Below are positions 27,401-42,400 of a stretch of 64,000 nt of DNA, in pieces. The stretch comes from Pseudomonas sp. BP8. GTDB lineage: Bacteria > Pseudomonadota > Gammaproteobacteria > Pseudomonadales > Pseudomonadaceae. The stretch is from positions 1,526,001 to 1,590,000 of the forward strand of contig NZ_JAGINK010000001.1 in assembly GCF_017875955.1 (NCBI RefSeq). The letters are read 5' to 3'. How positions within the stretch are numbered: position 1 is the stretch's first letter; each line of letters begins with the position of its first letter. The notes under the pieces are model-generated. The model was given only the letters and a program-made list of their open reading frames with translations, did not search any database and had not been told where the DNA came from. A program made the translations under genes and the position numbers.

Positions 27401-30400
27401 GCCGCGTCAGCCTGAGTGACCGCCAGGACCTGGCCATTCAATTGCGGCGTATTGAGGTTGACGCTGAATGCACCGCCGGCGTTGACCGTACCCGTGCCGA
27501 GCACGTCGCCGTTGGCATCACGTACCGTCACGCTGGCACCCGGCTCCCCGGTACCGGTCAGCACCAGGCCGTTGGTCGACAGGTTGGCGACCAGCGGTGC
27601 CGCCGGAGGGGTGATGTCGGCGGCGTCGATGATGACCGGTGGCGATTCATTGCCCAAGGCGATGAAGACCACCACCGAGATTGTTTCACCGTTGAGTTGT
27701 GGCGTATCCAGTTGGAAATTGAAGCCGCCGTTGATGGAAGTGACGCCGCTACCGATAAGCTGGTTGGCGGAGTCGTAGACCCTTATTTGCGAGCCGGCCG
27801 CTGCCGAACCCGTCACGGTCAGGCCATCGCCCGCCAATTCGACATTGGTCGGCGCTGCGGGGGCCGCAATCAGCGGAACGGTATAGCCGGTGTCCGACGA
27901 GTTGCCTGCTTCGTCGGTCTGTTTAATGGTGAGTACCGGAAGCAGACCGGTAGCGGGTGGGTCGAGCGTGATCTCGAAGGTGCCGTTGGCAGCGACGCGG
28001 CCAGTGCCCAGAACATTCCCGCCACGGCTGACCGAAACCTCGGCCCCCGGCTCGCCACGGCCGCTCAGCACGCTGCGATCGGTGTTGATCGTGATGTTGG
28101 TCGCCTGGTCAGGTGCGGTGGTGTCCAGCGCCGTCACCGAACCCGGCACCGAGGCATTGCCGGCCTCATCGGTGGCAATTACGGTCAGCGTCTGGCCGTT
28201 GCTCTGCGCAGGGTTCAGGGTAACGCTGAAGCTGCCGTTATCCGGTACCAGGATAACGCCGATCTGCGTGTTGTCGGGGCTGAGCACGGTGATCGTGCTA
28301 CCCGCTTCGGCGGTGCCGCTCAGCGTGGCACCCGCGTTACTCAGAATCAGGTCGATGGGCTGTTCGGGCGGGGTCAGATCGCTTGCATCGACAAAGGTGG
28401 GCGCGGACGGATTGCCCGTAGCGTCCTGGGCAATGATGCTCAGCACCTCACCATTGACCTGCGAGGGCGACAGGTTGACCACGAAGGTGCCGTCGGCATC
28501 GATCGAACCCGTGCCGACCTGTTCGCCTTTGTCGTTGATGACTGTTAGCTTCGCGCCCGCTTCACCGGTGCCTCTGAGCTGGGTGCCGCTGTCATTGATC
28601 GCCGCTACGACGGCTTGCGGCGGGGTGATATCGGGAGCGGTGTAGGTACCGAACGGCGAAACGTTGCCGGCGATATCGGTGAGGGTTACCAGCAACTGCT
28701 GGCCGTTGAGTTGAGGGGCGTCCAGAGCAACCTGGAAGGTGCCGTCGTCGCCGACCACGGTGGTCTTGGTCTGGCCGAGGCCCAGGTAGACCGTTACGGT
28801 CGTGCCGGGCTCGCCGACGCCGGACAGCTGGTCACCCGCTGCATTGAGGCGCAGCTCCGTCGGTGCCTCCGGCGGGGTCAGGTCTGGCGCATTGATCACC
28901 ACCGGCAGGCTGATGTTGCCGGGTGGGTCGGCCTGTTGCACCGACAGGGCTTCACCGTTGATCTGGGCCGGAGTCAGTTCTACCCGGAAGCTGCCGTCGG
29001 CGAGCACTGTGGTTTTGCCCAGCTCGGTGCCTGCGGCATTGGTCACGGTGACCGTGGCCCCTACCTCGCCGCGCCCGGTGACCACGCTGCCGTCGTCATT
29101 GCGCGCGACTTCAGTGAGCAGGGCCGGCGGGGTGAAGTCCGGCGAGAGCACGGTGGCTGGCGCCGATACGTTGCCAGCGGCATCCGCCTGGGTGAGGCTC
29201 AGCAGCTGTGCGTTGCCCAGCGGCGGATCAAGGGTGATGGCGAAGTAGCCATTAGGGTCGACCTGTATCGACTCGCTCAGCCCGTTCGGGCCGGTCACCG
29301 TTACAGTTGCACCCGCTTCGCCACGACCGGTCAACAGCGCACCATCGCTGCTGACTGCCAGCGTCGTGACCGGGTCAGGCGCGGTGGTATCCGCCGCGCC
29401 GAGGCTGCTGGCCGCTGACTGGTTGCCAGCGGCGTCGGTCAGCACCACATTGACGGTCTGGCCATTGGTTTGTGGCGGCGTCAAGGTGACCTGGAAGCTG
29501 CCGTCGGCGCGCACCGTGCCATTGCCCAGTGAAGTGCCATCGGCGGCCAGTACATTGACCTTGGCGCCGGCCTCGCCGGTACCGTTGAGCAGCGTCCCGC
29601 TGCCGGCAAAGGCCAGGTTCTCCGGCGCATCAGGGGCAACCCGGTCAGGCGCGGTCAGGTTGATGCTGTTGGACTCGTTACCGGCCGCGTCGAACTGGCT
29701 GCCGGTGATCGTCTCGCCGTTTATCTGCGCGACAGCCAGGTCAATGCTGAAGGTGCCATCGGCAGCCACGATCCCTTCGCCCAGGTCGACACCGCCCTGG
29801 CCGATGATGGTCACGCGGGCGCCCACTTCGCCACGACCGGTGAGGGTCAGGCCATCAGTGGACAACTGCAGGTCGCTGAGCGGTTGCGGGGCGGTGGTAT
29901 CCGGCGCCTGCAGGGTGGCTGGCAGGGAGGCGCTGTTGTCGGTGCCGACTGCACTGACCTGCAACACTTCGCCATTGGCCTGGACGCTGCCCAGGGCGAT
30001 GTTGAAGGTACCGTCGTTGCCGACCACGCCACTGCCGAGCAGGACGCCGCCCGGGCCGTAGACGCTGACAGTACTGCCAATGGTGCCCGAGCCGGTGACG
30101 CTGAGCCCGTCGTCGGCCAGCTCCAGGTTGCTTGGCACATCAGGCGCGAGGTTGCCCGGCGCGGTGATGGTCTGTGCCGGCGATGGGTTGTCGCTGGTGT
30201 CGGTCTGCACCACGCTGAGGCTTTCGCCAGGGGTGGCGGCGGGGTTCAACGGTACTGTGAAGCTGCCATCGGCGGCCACGGTGGTGGTGCCCAGCGGAGT
30301 GCCATCGGCAGCGCTGACGGTTACCGTGGCGCCGGCTTCGCCGACACCTGCCAGGCTGTTGCCGTCGGCGGACACCGCCAGGTTGCCGACGGCTGCCGGC

Positions 30401-33400
30401 GGCGTGGTGTCCGGTGCGGTGAACGAGCCGGCTGGGGAGACGTTGCCGGCGGCATCGGTGGCAGTGACGCGCAGGGTCTCACCGTTGGCCTGAACGCTGC
30501 TCAGGTCGACCTGGAAGGTGCCATTGCTGGCGGCCACGGTGGTGCCTATGACGTTGCCAAGGCTGTCACGAACTAACACCGTGCTGCCCGCTTCGGCGCT
30601 GCCGGTCAGTTGCACGCCACTAGGGGCCAGGGCCAGGTTGCTTGGCGCGGCGGGTGGGGTCAGGTCTGGCGCGGTGACGTTCACCGCGGTCGAGGTATTG
30701 TTGCCCGCGTCGGCCTGGGTCACGCTCAGGCGCTGTGCATTGAGCTGCGCAGTGTCGAGAGTCAAGCTGAAGCTGCCGTTGGCGGCGACTTGGCCGGTAC
30801 CGATGATGGTGCCGTCTGGCCCGCGGACGGTAACGCTGGCGCCGGCTTCACCGAGGCCGGTGAGGGTCAGGCCGTTGTTGTTGAGCACCAGGTTGGTCAG
30901 CGGCGCTGGCGGGGTCAGGTCGCTGGTGGTGACCGAGATGGCTGGCGAGGTATTGCCGGCCGCATCCACCTGGGTCACGCCAATCGGCTGGCCGCTGGCT
31001 TGCGGCGTGTCGAAGACCACCGTGAAGCGGCCGTCGGCGCCGACCGTGGCCGAGCCCAGCAGGGTCCCGGCGGCGTTGCGCACCTGTACCGTGGCGCCGA
31101 CTTCACCGCTACCGGCGAGTTGCCGGCCATCGGCGCTGAGCAGCGTGTCGCTGACCGCTGCCGGAGGCGTGCGGTCTGGCGTGGCGACACTGGTTGGCGG
31201 CGAACTATTGCCTGCGCTATCACTGAGGGTGACCTGCAGCGGTGCGCCGGTGGTCTGTGCGCTAGGCAGGGTGATCTGGAACTGACCGCTGGCATTGACG
31301 TTGCCGGTGGCCAGCACGTTACCGTTGGCATCACGCACAGTGACCTGCGCGCCGGCCTCACCGCTGCCACTTACTACTGTGGCAGCGGTGTTGAGGGTGA
31401 CCTCTGTGGCGGCAATTGGCGCCTGCAGATCAACCGTCGGCACGGTGTTGGCCAGCGAGACATTGCCCGCGGCATCGGCCTGGGTCACGGTCAAGGTCTG
31501 ACCGTTGGCCTGCGGCGTGTCGAAGGTGATGCTGAACAGGCCATTGCTGCCGACCGTGCCGGTGCCTACTTGCGTTCCGGCGGCGTTGACCACCGTCACG
31601 GTGGCGCCGACTTCGCCTCGACCGGTCAGGGTGCTGCCACTGCGGTCGACCTGCAGTTGGGTTGGTGCATCCGGCGCGGTGCTGTCGTCGGCCACGATAG
31701 TGACCGGTATCGAAGGTTTGCCACCAGCACCCAGGCGCGCATTGACTTGCAAGGTCTGCGCGTCAAGTTGGGCATTGGTGAAGAACACCCGGAACACGCC
31801 ATCGGTGCCTACGATCGCGGTGCCCAGCGTGGTGCCGCCCGAGGTAACGGTGATCAGTGCACCGACGGTGCCTTGGCCGGTGAGAAGGAAGCCGTCGGCG
31901 CTGATTGCAAGGTCCGACGGTGCCGCCACTTCGGTGCCGTCCGGGCCACTGATGTCGACTGACGTTTCATTGCCGGCAGGGTCACGAACCACTACCTGGA
32001 CGGTGTCGCCGTTGCTCAAGGGTGGGTCGAGCGGTATCACGAAGGTACCGTCCGGGCCTGCTACCACGCTGCCCAGCTCGTCGTTGCCATCGCGCACGAT
32101 CACCGTGCTGCCAGGTTCGGCAGTACCGCCAACGGTGTCACCGCCAGGGCTGACAGTGATGTCGGTGGCTGCTGCGGGTGGGGTGGTATCGGGTGCAGTG
32201 ATCGGCACCAGCGGGCTGCTATTGGTCGCGGCGTCGATGGCTTCCAGGGTCAGCGACTGGCCGTTGTCCTGGTCGGTTGGCAGGGTAACGGTGAAGCTGC
32301 CGTCAGGGCTTACAGGTGCGCTGACCAGCACATCTCCGTTGCCATCGCGAATGATCACTTCAGTGGCACCCGGCGCATTGCCGGTAACGGTGCCATCAAC
32401 CCTAACGGTCACATCGGTAGGCTGCGCCGGTGCGGTGAGATCAGGTGCGGTGGTGGCGACAGGCACAGTCTCATTGCCAGAGGCATCGATCAGCACCACG
32501 TCGAGCGTCTCGCCGTCGCGCTGGGCTGGGTCCAGCGGCACGGCGAAGGTGCCGCCTGCCGGTACGGTGACCGTACCCAGTACATCGCCATCGGCGTTGC
32601 GTACCTCTACGGTAGTCCCCACCTCGCCGGTACCCCAGACCAGGGTGCCGTCGTTGTTCACCTGCAGGCCGGTGGGCAAGGCAGGTGGCGTGGTGTCGAT
32701 AGCGGTCACGGGAACGCTGCCGGAAATCAGGCCTGCGTCATCGACGAGCACCACCGACAAGGTTTCGCCATTGTTCGGCACAGGGTTGAGGGTGACGCTG
32801 AAGGTGCCGTCGGGGCCGACCACGTCGCTACCAATCAGTCCACCATTGGGGTCGCGGACTTCAACAGTAGTGCCCGGCTCGCCCTGGCCGCTGATCACAC
32901 TGCCGCTGTCGTCCCGTACCACGCCCTGTGCAGGCGCTGGGGCTTGCAGGTCGGGCGCATTGAGCGGGTCAGAGGCTTCAGAGACATTGCCTGCGGCATC
33001 AGCCTGCGTGGCGGACAAGGTCTGGCCGTTGAGTTGTGGCGGATCCAGGGTGACCTGGAAGCTGCCATCGCTTTGCACCACGGCACTACCCAGCTCGACG
33101 CCATTGGTGCCGGTCACGGTAACGGTGGCGCCCGGTTCGCCGGAGCCGCTGAGCACGCTGCCGTCGGCAGACAGGCCCAGGCCGGTCGGCGCGTCTGGCG
33201 TTTCAGTGTCGGGGGCGGTGACGGCCACGGCGGTGGACAGGTTGCCGGCCAGGTCGCGTTGGTCGATGGTCAGTGCCTGACCATTGGTTTGCGCCGGGAT
33301 CAGGGTGACTTCGAAATCACCCAGCGGGCCGACCACGCCGCTGCCGAGGAACTCGCCCGCAGGACCGCGCACGGTGATCGTCGCGCCCGGCTCGCCCTGG

Positions 33401-36400
33401 CCGCTGACCAGGCTACCGTCAGGGCTGATCGCCTCATCGGTGACCGGCAGCGCCAGCGTGTCCGGTACGTTGAAGTTGACCGGCCCGGCGGTGTTGCCAC
33501 GCGGGTCGTCGGCGCTGATCGCCAGGCTCTCGCCGTCACGTTGCGGCTGGCCGAGGGTCACGCTGAAACGGCCGTCGGCAGCCACGATGGCGGTACCGAG
33601 CAGGTCACCGGCCGCGCTGCGCACGGTAACGGTAGAACCCGCCTGGCCGACGCCGGTAAGCAGGGTGCCGCTGGCGTCGATGGCAAACCCGGACGGCAGC
33701 AGTGGCCCATCCAGATCAGGCGCGGTGATGGCGGTGGCGGCCGAGGTGTTGCCCTCGGCATCGCTGAGGCGCACTTCCAGCGCCTGGCCATCGTCCTGGG
33801 CAGGCGACAGGGTCAGGGTGAACACCCCGTTCGGGCCGACCACCCCGCTGGCGATCACCGTGCCGTCGGCATCGGTGACCTCGACGTTGGCACCGGGCTC
33901 GCCGTTGCCGACCAGGGTCACGCCGTCGGCGCTCAGTTGCAGGTTGGTTGCAGGGTCTGGCGCAGTGATGTCGGGCGCAGTGACCTGGGTTGGCAACGAG
34001 CTGTTGCCGTCCGGGTCGATGGCCACCACATCCAGCACTTCACCATTGGCCTGCGCAGGGGTGAGGGGCACCACGAAGGTGCCGTCGTCACCGACCACTA
34101 CAGAGCCGATCACATTGCCGTCGGCATCGCGTACCTGCACCTCGGTTCCGGCGGGCGCCGTACCGCCGATCGACGAGCCGTCAGCGGCAGGGACCAGCTC
34201 GCTCGGGCTGTCCGGGACCGGCGTGTTTGGCACGTTGAACGACTGCCCAACGGAGAGGTTGCCAGCGGCATCGCTCTGGAACACGACGATCGTATCACCC
34301 GGGGCAACGGCAGGGTCGAGGTCAACCAGGAAGGTGCCATTGGGGCCTACCACGCCGTTGCCGATCACATCGCCGTCAACGTTGCGCACTTGCACGCTGG
34401 CGCCGGCTTCCCCGCGCCCGGACACGGCCAGGCCACCGCTGCCGACGGTGATGTCGGTAGCGGGAGCGGGTGGGGTGATATCCGGGGCGTCGTACGCCAG
34501 CGGAATGGAAGTATTGCCATCGGCATCGATGACGCGGATGTCCAGCACTTCGCCATTGGCCTGGGCGGGCTCGAGGATCAGGCTGAAGGTGCCGTCAGGC
34601 GCCACCTCAGCCGAGCCGATCAGATCACCCGAGGCGTCGCGAACTTCTACCCTGGCAGCGGGCTCTGCGCTGCCGCTCAGGCTGTTGCCGTCGATCAGGG
34701 TCAGCCCGGTCGGCTGTTCGGGTGCGGTCAGGTCAGGTGAGGTAACCGTAGCGGGAGGCGACACGTTGCCAGCGGCATCGGTCAGGGTGATTTGCAGGTC
34801 CGAGCCATCGGTTACCGCAGTTGGCAGCTGCACGCTGAAGCTGCCATCGGGCTGTACCGTGCCGCTGACCAGCTCCTGGCCTTGATCATCGACAACCTTG
34901 ACGATGGCGCCGACTTCACCGCGGCCACTGATGGTGCGCCCGTCTGGGCTGATCAGCACATTGCTGGCCTGCTCGGGTGGCGTGTTGTCGATCGGCGTGT
35001 CGATGAAGGGTGCAGTGACGGTGGCGGTGTCAGACTCATTGCCCTGAGCGTCGCTGGCCGTGACCAGGAGTGTTTCGCCGTCTACCTGAGGCGGATCGAG
35101 GGTGAGGGTGAACACGCCATTGGTGCCGGCCTCGGCGCTGCCCAGATCGGTGCCGTCAGCATCCACCACCCGCACGGTGCTGCCGGGCTCGGCGCGACCC
35201 GTCAGTTGCGTGCCGTCAGCGCTGACCGCCAGTTCGGTCGGGATCGCTGGCGCGGTGATGTCCGGCGCCGTCACTTGCGCAGGCAGCGAGCTGTTGCCGT
35301 CGCCATCGATGGCGACCACGTCCAGCTGTTCGCCGTTGGCCTGTGGCGGGGTGAGGACAACGACGAAGGTGCCTTCGGCGCCGACCACCACGGTGCCGAC
35401 CACGTTGTCGTCGACGTCGCGCACTTCCACGCGGGTGCCGGCCGGCGCGGTGCCGCTGATCGACGTGCCGTCGGCAGCGGGGACCAGCTCGCTGGGCGTG
35501 GCCGGTACTGGCGTGTTCGGCACGTCGAACGACAGTTCAGGAGAGATATTGCCAGCGGCATCGGTCTGTACCAGCACGATGGCATCGCCTGGGGCGACGG
35601 CGGCTTCCAGGTCGATCAGGAAGGTGCCGTTGTCGGCCACCGTGCCTTCGCCGATGAGATTGCCGTCGGCGTCGCGCACTTGTACCTGGGCGCCCGCTTC
35701 GCCGCGCCCGGCCAAGGTGAGGCCACCGGCGCCAACGGTGACGTCGCTGATGACGGTCGGCGGGGTGATGTCCGGTGCGTCGAAGGCCAGTGGTACCGAG
35801 GTGTTGCCTTTGGCATCAATCACGCGAATGTCCAGCACTTCGCCATTGGCCTGCGGTGGGTCGAGGGTCAGGGTGAAGGTGCCGTCAGGGCCGACGGTAC
35901 CGCTGCCGATCACGGTGCCAGCGGCATCGCGCACTTCTACCTGGGCGTTGGCCTCTGCGGAACCGCTCAGGCTGTCGCCATCGGTCAGGCTCAGCCCGGT
36001 CGGCTGCGCAGGCGCCTCCAGGTCAGGGGAGGTGGCGGTGGCAGGCTGCGACACATTGCCGGCGGCATCGGTGAGGGTGACTTGCCGTGTCGAACCATCG
36101 GTTACCGACGCGGGCAACTGCACGCTGAAGCTGCCGTCAGCCAGCACCACGCTGCTCGCCAGGACCGTGCCATCGGCATTCAGCACCTTGACGGTAGCGC
36201 CCGCTTCACCGCGACCGGTAATGGTCCGGCCGTCACCGCTGAACAGCAGGTTGCTGGCCGGTTGCGGTGCAGTGGTGTCGATCGGGTTGTCGATGTCGGG
36301 TGCGTTGACGCTGGCGAAGCCAGAGGTGTTGCCCTTGGCATCGCTGGCCGAGACCTGCAGTGCCTCGCCGCCGACCTGCGCGGGGTCAAGCGTGATGGTG

Positions 36401-39400
36401 AATACGCCATTGGCGCCGGCCTGGGCGCTGCCCAGTTCGCTGCCGTTGGCGCCGACGACGCGCACGGTACTGCCGGGTTCGGCGCGACCGGTGACTTGCG
36501 TGCCGTCGGCGCTGACCGCCAGGGCGGTCGGGATGTCCGGGGCGGTGATATCTGGCGCGGTGATGGCAGTCGGCAGTGAGCTGTTGCCGTCAGCGTCGAC
36601 GGTAACGACGTCGAGCAGCTCGCCGTTGGCCTGTGCCGGGCTGAGCGGCAGTACGAAGGTGCCATCGTCACCGACCGCTACGGAGCCGATCACGTTGCCG
36701 TCGGCGTCACGTACCTGTACCTCGCTGCCAGCAGGCGCTGTGCCACTGATCGAGGAGCCGTCCGGCGCCACGCTGAGGTCGCTCGGGCTAGCCGGAACCG
36801 GGGTGTTCGGCACGTTGTACGACAGTTCAGGCGAGGCGTTGCCAGCGGCATCGGTTTGCACCAGAACGATCGGTTCACCCGGCGCTACCGCGGCGTCCAG
36901 GTTGATCAGGAAGGAGCCGTTGGCGCCTACCGTGCCTTCGCCGATCAGATTGCCGTCGGCGTCGCGTATCTGTACCTGGGCGCCGGCTTCACCGCGCCCG
37001 GCAATCGCCAGGCCACCGGTGCCGACAGTGACGTTGCTGATGATGCCCGGCGGGGTAATGTCCGGTGCGTCGAAGGCGAGCGGGGCCGAGGCATTGCCGG
37101 TCGCGTCGATCACGCTGACGGCCAGCGCTTCGCCGTTGGCCTGAGGTGGGTCGAGGATCAGGGTAAAGGTCCCGTCTTCGCCGACGGTACCGCTGCCGAT
37201 CAGCTCACCGGCGGCATCGCGTACTTCCACTCGGGCACCGACCTCGGCGCTACCGGTGAGGCTGTTGCCATCGGTCAGGGTCAGGTCGCTAGGTTGCTCA
37301 GGTGCTTGCAAGTCAGGGCTGGTGACCGAGGCCGACGGCGACACATTGCCTGCCGCATCGGTGAGGGTAACTTGCCGTGCCGAGCCATCGGTGATGGCTG
37401 TAGGCAGTTGCAGGCTGAAGCTGCCATCGGCCAGTACTGTGGCACTGACCAGGACCGTGCCGTCGGCATTCAGCACTTTCACCGTGGTGCCGGCTTCACC
37501 GCGACCGCTGAGGGTGCGGCCGTCACTGCTGATCAGCAGGTTGCTCGGCGCCAGCGGCGCGGTGGTGTCGATCGGGCTGTCGATATCCGGTGCATTGACC
37601 GTACCGAAGCCGGAGATGTTGCCTTGAACATCAGTGGCCGAGACCTGCAGCGCCTCGCCGTTGACCAGCGGCGGCGCGAAGGCGACGCTGAAGGCGCCAG
37701 TCGGGCCGACCAGTACGCTACCCAGCTCAGTTCCGCCGACGCCGATTACGCGTACGGTGCTGCCGGGCTCAGCACGGCCGCTCAGAGTGCTGCCATCGGC
37801 GCTGACCACTAAGTCGGTCGGGACTTCTGGTGCGGTGAAATCGGGGGCGGTGATCAGGGTTGGCAACGAGCTGTTGCCGTCGGCATCGATGGCGACCACG
37901 TCCAGTTGCTCGCCGTTCGCCTGTGGCGGGGTGAGTGCGACGACGAAGGTGCCATCGGCGCCGACCACGACAGAGCCGATCACGTTGCCGTCGGCGTCGC
38001 GAACTTCAACCTCGCTGCCAATTGGCGCCGTGCCGCTGATCGAGGCGCCGTTAGGCGCCACCACCAGGTCGCTTGGGCTTTCCGGTACCGGGGTGTTGGG
38101 TACGTCGAAGGACAGTTCTGGGGAAGCATTGCCGGCGGCATCGGTCTGCACCAGCACGATGGCGTCGCCTGGGGCAACGGCAGCATCGAGGTCGATCAGG
38201 AAGGTACCGTTGGCACCGACAGTGCCGCTACCAATCACATTGCCATCGGCGTCGCGCACTTCCACACTGGCACCGGCTTCACCACGCCCGGCGAGAACCA
38301 GGCCGCCAGCACCGACGGTGACATCGGTAATAACGGTCGGTGGGGTGATATCCGGTGCGGTGTAGGCCAGCGGCACGGAGACATTGCCGGCCGCATCAAT
38401 GACGCGAATGTCCAGCGCTTCGCCGTTGGCTTGAGCAGGGTCGAGGGAGAGGGTGAAGCTGCCGTCAGGACCAACGGTGCCGCTGCCGATCACATTGCCG
38501 GCGGCATCGCGTACTTCCACACGGGCGTTGGCCTCTGCGCTACCGGTGAGGCTGGTGCCATCGGTCAAGGTCAGGTCGGCAGGCTGGGCAGGCGCTTGCA
38601 AGTCAGGGGAGGTGACAGAGCCAGGCTGCGAGACATTGCCTGCGGCATCGGTGAGGATGACTTGCAGGGCCGAGCCATCGGTTACCCCGCTTGGCAGTTG
38701 TACGCTGAAGGTGCCGTCAGGAAGCACTGTGCCTTCAGCCAAGACGTTGCCATCGGCGTCCAGCACTTTTACGGTGGTGCCGGCTTCACCGCGGCCACTG
38801 ACCGTGCGGCCATCACTGGTGATCAGCAGATTGGTTGGTGCCACGGGGGCAGTGGTGTCGATCGGGTTGTCGATGTCCGGAGCATTGACGGTACCCACGC
38901 CAGAGGTGTTGCCCTGAGCATCAGTGGCTGAAACTTGCAGAGCCTCGCCGTCGATCAGTGGCGGGTCGAGTGCGATGCTGAAGATGCCAGTCGGCCCGAC
39001 CAATACGTTGCCGAGTTCGGCGCCATCGGCACCGACCACACGTACGGTGCTACCAGGTTCGGCGCGGCCGGTGAGGACGCTGCCGTCGGCGCTGACGGCC
39101 AGTTCGGTAGGGATCGCCGGAGCGGTGATGTCAGGTGCAGTCAGTTGTACTGGCAGCGAGCTGTTGCCGTCCGCATCGATGGCTACTACGTCCAGTTGCT
39201 CGCCGTTCGCCTGCGGCGGGGTGAGTGCGACGACGAAGGTGCCATCGGCGCCGACTACGACAGAGCCGATCACGTTGCCGTTGGCGTCGCGAACTTCAAC
39301 CTCGCTGCCAATTGGCGCCGTGCCGCTGATCGAGGCGCCGTTAGGCGCCACCACCAGGTCGCTTGGGCTTTCCGGTACCGGGGTGTTGGGTACGTCGAAG

Positions 39401-42400
39401 GACAGTTCAGGGGAAGCATTGCCGGCGGCATCGGTCTGCACCAGCACGATGGCGTCGCCTGGGGCAACGGCAGCATCGAGGTCGATCAGGAAGGTACCGT
39501 TGGCACCGACAGTGCCGCTACCAATCACATTGCCATCGGCGTCGCGCACTTCCACACTGGCACCGGCTTCACCACGCCCGGCGAGAACCAGGCCGCCAGC
39601 ACCGACGGTGACATCGGTAATAACGGTCGGTGGGGTGATATCCGGTGCGGTGTAGGCCAGCGGCACGGAGACATTGCCGGCCGCATCAATGACGCGGATG
39701 TCCAGCGCTTCGCCGTTGGCTTGAGCAGGGTCGAGGGTGAGGGTGAAGCTGCCGTCAGGACCAACGGTGCCGCTGCCGATCACATTGCCGGCGGCATCGC
39801 GTACTTCAATCTGGGCGTTGGCTTCTGCGCTACCGGTGAGGCTGGTCCCATCGGTCAAGGTCAGGTCGGCAGGCTGGCCAGGCGCTTGCAGGTCAGGGGA
39901 GGTGACAGAGCCAGGCTGCGAGACATTGCCTGCGGCATCGGTGAGGGTGACTTGCAGGGCCGAGCCATCGGTCACCCCGCTTGGCAGTTGCACGCTGAAG
40001 GTGCCGTCAGGAAGCACTGTGCCTTCAGCCAAGACGTTGCCATCGGCGTCCAGCACTTTCACGCTGGTGCCGGCTTCACCGCGACCACTGACCGTGCGGC
40101 CGTCACTGCTAAAGAGCAGATCGGTCGGCGCCAGCGGCGCGGTGGTGTCGATCGGGTTGTCGATATCGGGTGCGTTGACCGTCCCTGCGCCAGAGGTATT
40201 GCCCTGGGCATCAGTGGCCGAAACTTGCAGTGCCTCGCCGTCGATCAATGGCGGGTCGAGTGCGATGCTGAAGATGCCGGTCGGGCCGACCAGCACGCTG
40301 CCGAGTTCGGCGCCATCGGCACCGACTACGCGTACGGTGCTGCCAGGTTCGGCGCGGCCAGTCAGCACGCTGCCGTCGGCGCTGACGGCCAGTTCAGTCG
40401 GGATCGCTGGAGCGGTGATGTCAGGCGCAGTCAGTTGCACAGGCAGCGAGCTGTTGCCGTCGGCATCAATAGCGACGACGTCGAGCAGCTCACCGTTGGC
40501 CTGTGGCGGATTGAGCGCGACGACGAAGGTGCCGTCGTCGCCGACCACCACGGAGCCGATCACGTTGCCGTTGGCATCGCGAACTTCCACTTCGCTGCCG
40601 GCGGGTGCTGTGCCGCTGATAGAGGAACCGTCAGCGGCCACCACCAGATCACTTGGGCTTGCTGGGACAGGGGTATTCGGCACGTCGAACGAGAGTTCAG
40701 GCGAGACGTTGCCAGCGGCATCGGTTTGCACCAGCACGATGGCGTCGCCTGGGGCAACGGCAGCATCGAGGTCAATCAGGAAGGTGCCGTTGGCACCGAC
40801 AGTACCGCTACCGATCACATTGCCATCGGCGTCGCGCACTTCCACGGTCGCGCCTGCTTCACCGCGCCCGGCGATGACCAGGCCGCCAGCACCGACGGTG
40901 ACATTGGTAATAACGGTCGGTGGGGTGATATCCGGCGCGGTGTAGGCCAGCGGCACGGAAACGTTGCCGGCTGCATCGATGACGCGGATGTCCAAGGCTT
41001 CGCCGTTGGCTTGAGCGGGGTCGAGGGTGAGCGTGAAGCTGCCGTCAGCACCAACGGTGCCGCTGCCGATCACATTGCCGGCGGCATCGCGTACTTCCAC
41101 ACGGGCGTTGGCCTCTGCGCTACCGGTGAGGCTGGTGCCATCGGTCAAGGTCAGGTCGGCAGGCTGGGCAGGCGCTTGCAAGTCAGGGGAGGTGACAGAG
41201 CCAGGCTGCGAGACATTGCCCGCGGCATCGGTGAGGGTGACTTGCAGTGCCGAGCCATCGGTCACCCCGCTTGGCAGTTGCACGCTGAAGGTGCCGTCAG
41301 GAAGCACTGTGCCTTCAGCCAAGACGTTGCCATCGGCGTCCAGCACTTTCACGCTGGTGCCGGCTTCACCGCGACCACTGACCGTGCGACCGTCACTGCT
41401 AAAGAGCAGATCGGTCGGCGCCAGCGGCGCGGTGGTGTCGATCGGGTTGTCGATATCGGGTGCGTTGACCGTCCCTGCGCCAGAGGTATTGCCCTGGGCA
41501 TCAGTGGCCGAAACTTGCAGTGCCTCGCCGTCGATCAGTGGCGGGTCGAGTGCAATGCTGAATATGCCGGTCGGGCCGACCAGCACGCTGCCGAGCTCGG
41601 CGCCATCTGCACCGACCACACGTACGGTGCTGCCAGGTTCGGCGCGGCCGGTGAGGACGCTGCCGTCGGCGGTAACGGCCAGTTCGGTAGGGATCGCAGG
41701 AGCGGTGATGTCTGGTGCAGTCAGTTGCACAGGCAGCGAGCTGTTGCCGTCGGCATCAATAGCGACGACGTCGAGCAATTCACCGTTGGCCTGTGGCGGG
41801 TTGAGCGCGACGACGAAGGTGCCGTCGTCGCCGACCACTACGGAGCCGATCACGTTGCCGTTGGCGTCGCGAACTTCCACTTCGCTGCCGGCGGGCGCGG
41901 TACCGCTGACCGAGGAACCGTCAGCGGCCACCACCAGATCGCTTGGGCTTGCTGGGACAGGGGTATTCGGCACGTCGAACGAGAGTTCAGGCGAGACGTT
42001 GCCGGCGGCATCGGTTTGCACCAGCACGATGGAGTCGCCTGGGGCAACGGCAGCATCCAGGTCAATCAGGAAGGTGCCGTTGGCACCGACAGTACCGCTA
42101 CCGATCACATTGCCATCGGCGTCGCGCACTTCCACGCTGGCACCGGCTTCACCGCGCCCGGCGATAACCAGGCCGCCAGCACCTACGGTGACATTGCTGA
42201 TGATGGTGGGCGGAGTGATATCCGGCGCGGTGTAGGCCAGCGGCACGGAGACGTTGCCGGCTGCATCGATGACGCGGATGTCCAAGGCTTCGCCATTGGC
42301 TTGAGCAGGGTCGAGGGTGAGGGTGAAGCTGCCGTCAGCACCAACGGTGCCGCTGCCGATCACATTGCCGGCGGCATCGCGTACTTCAACCCGGGCGTTG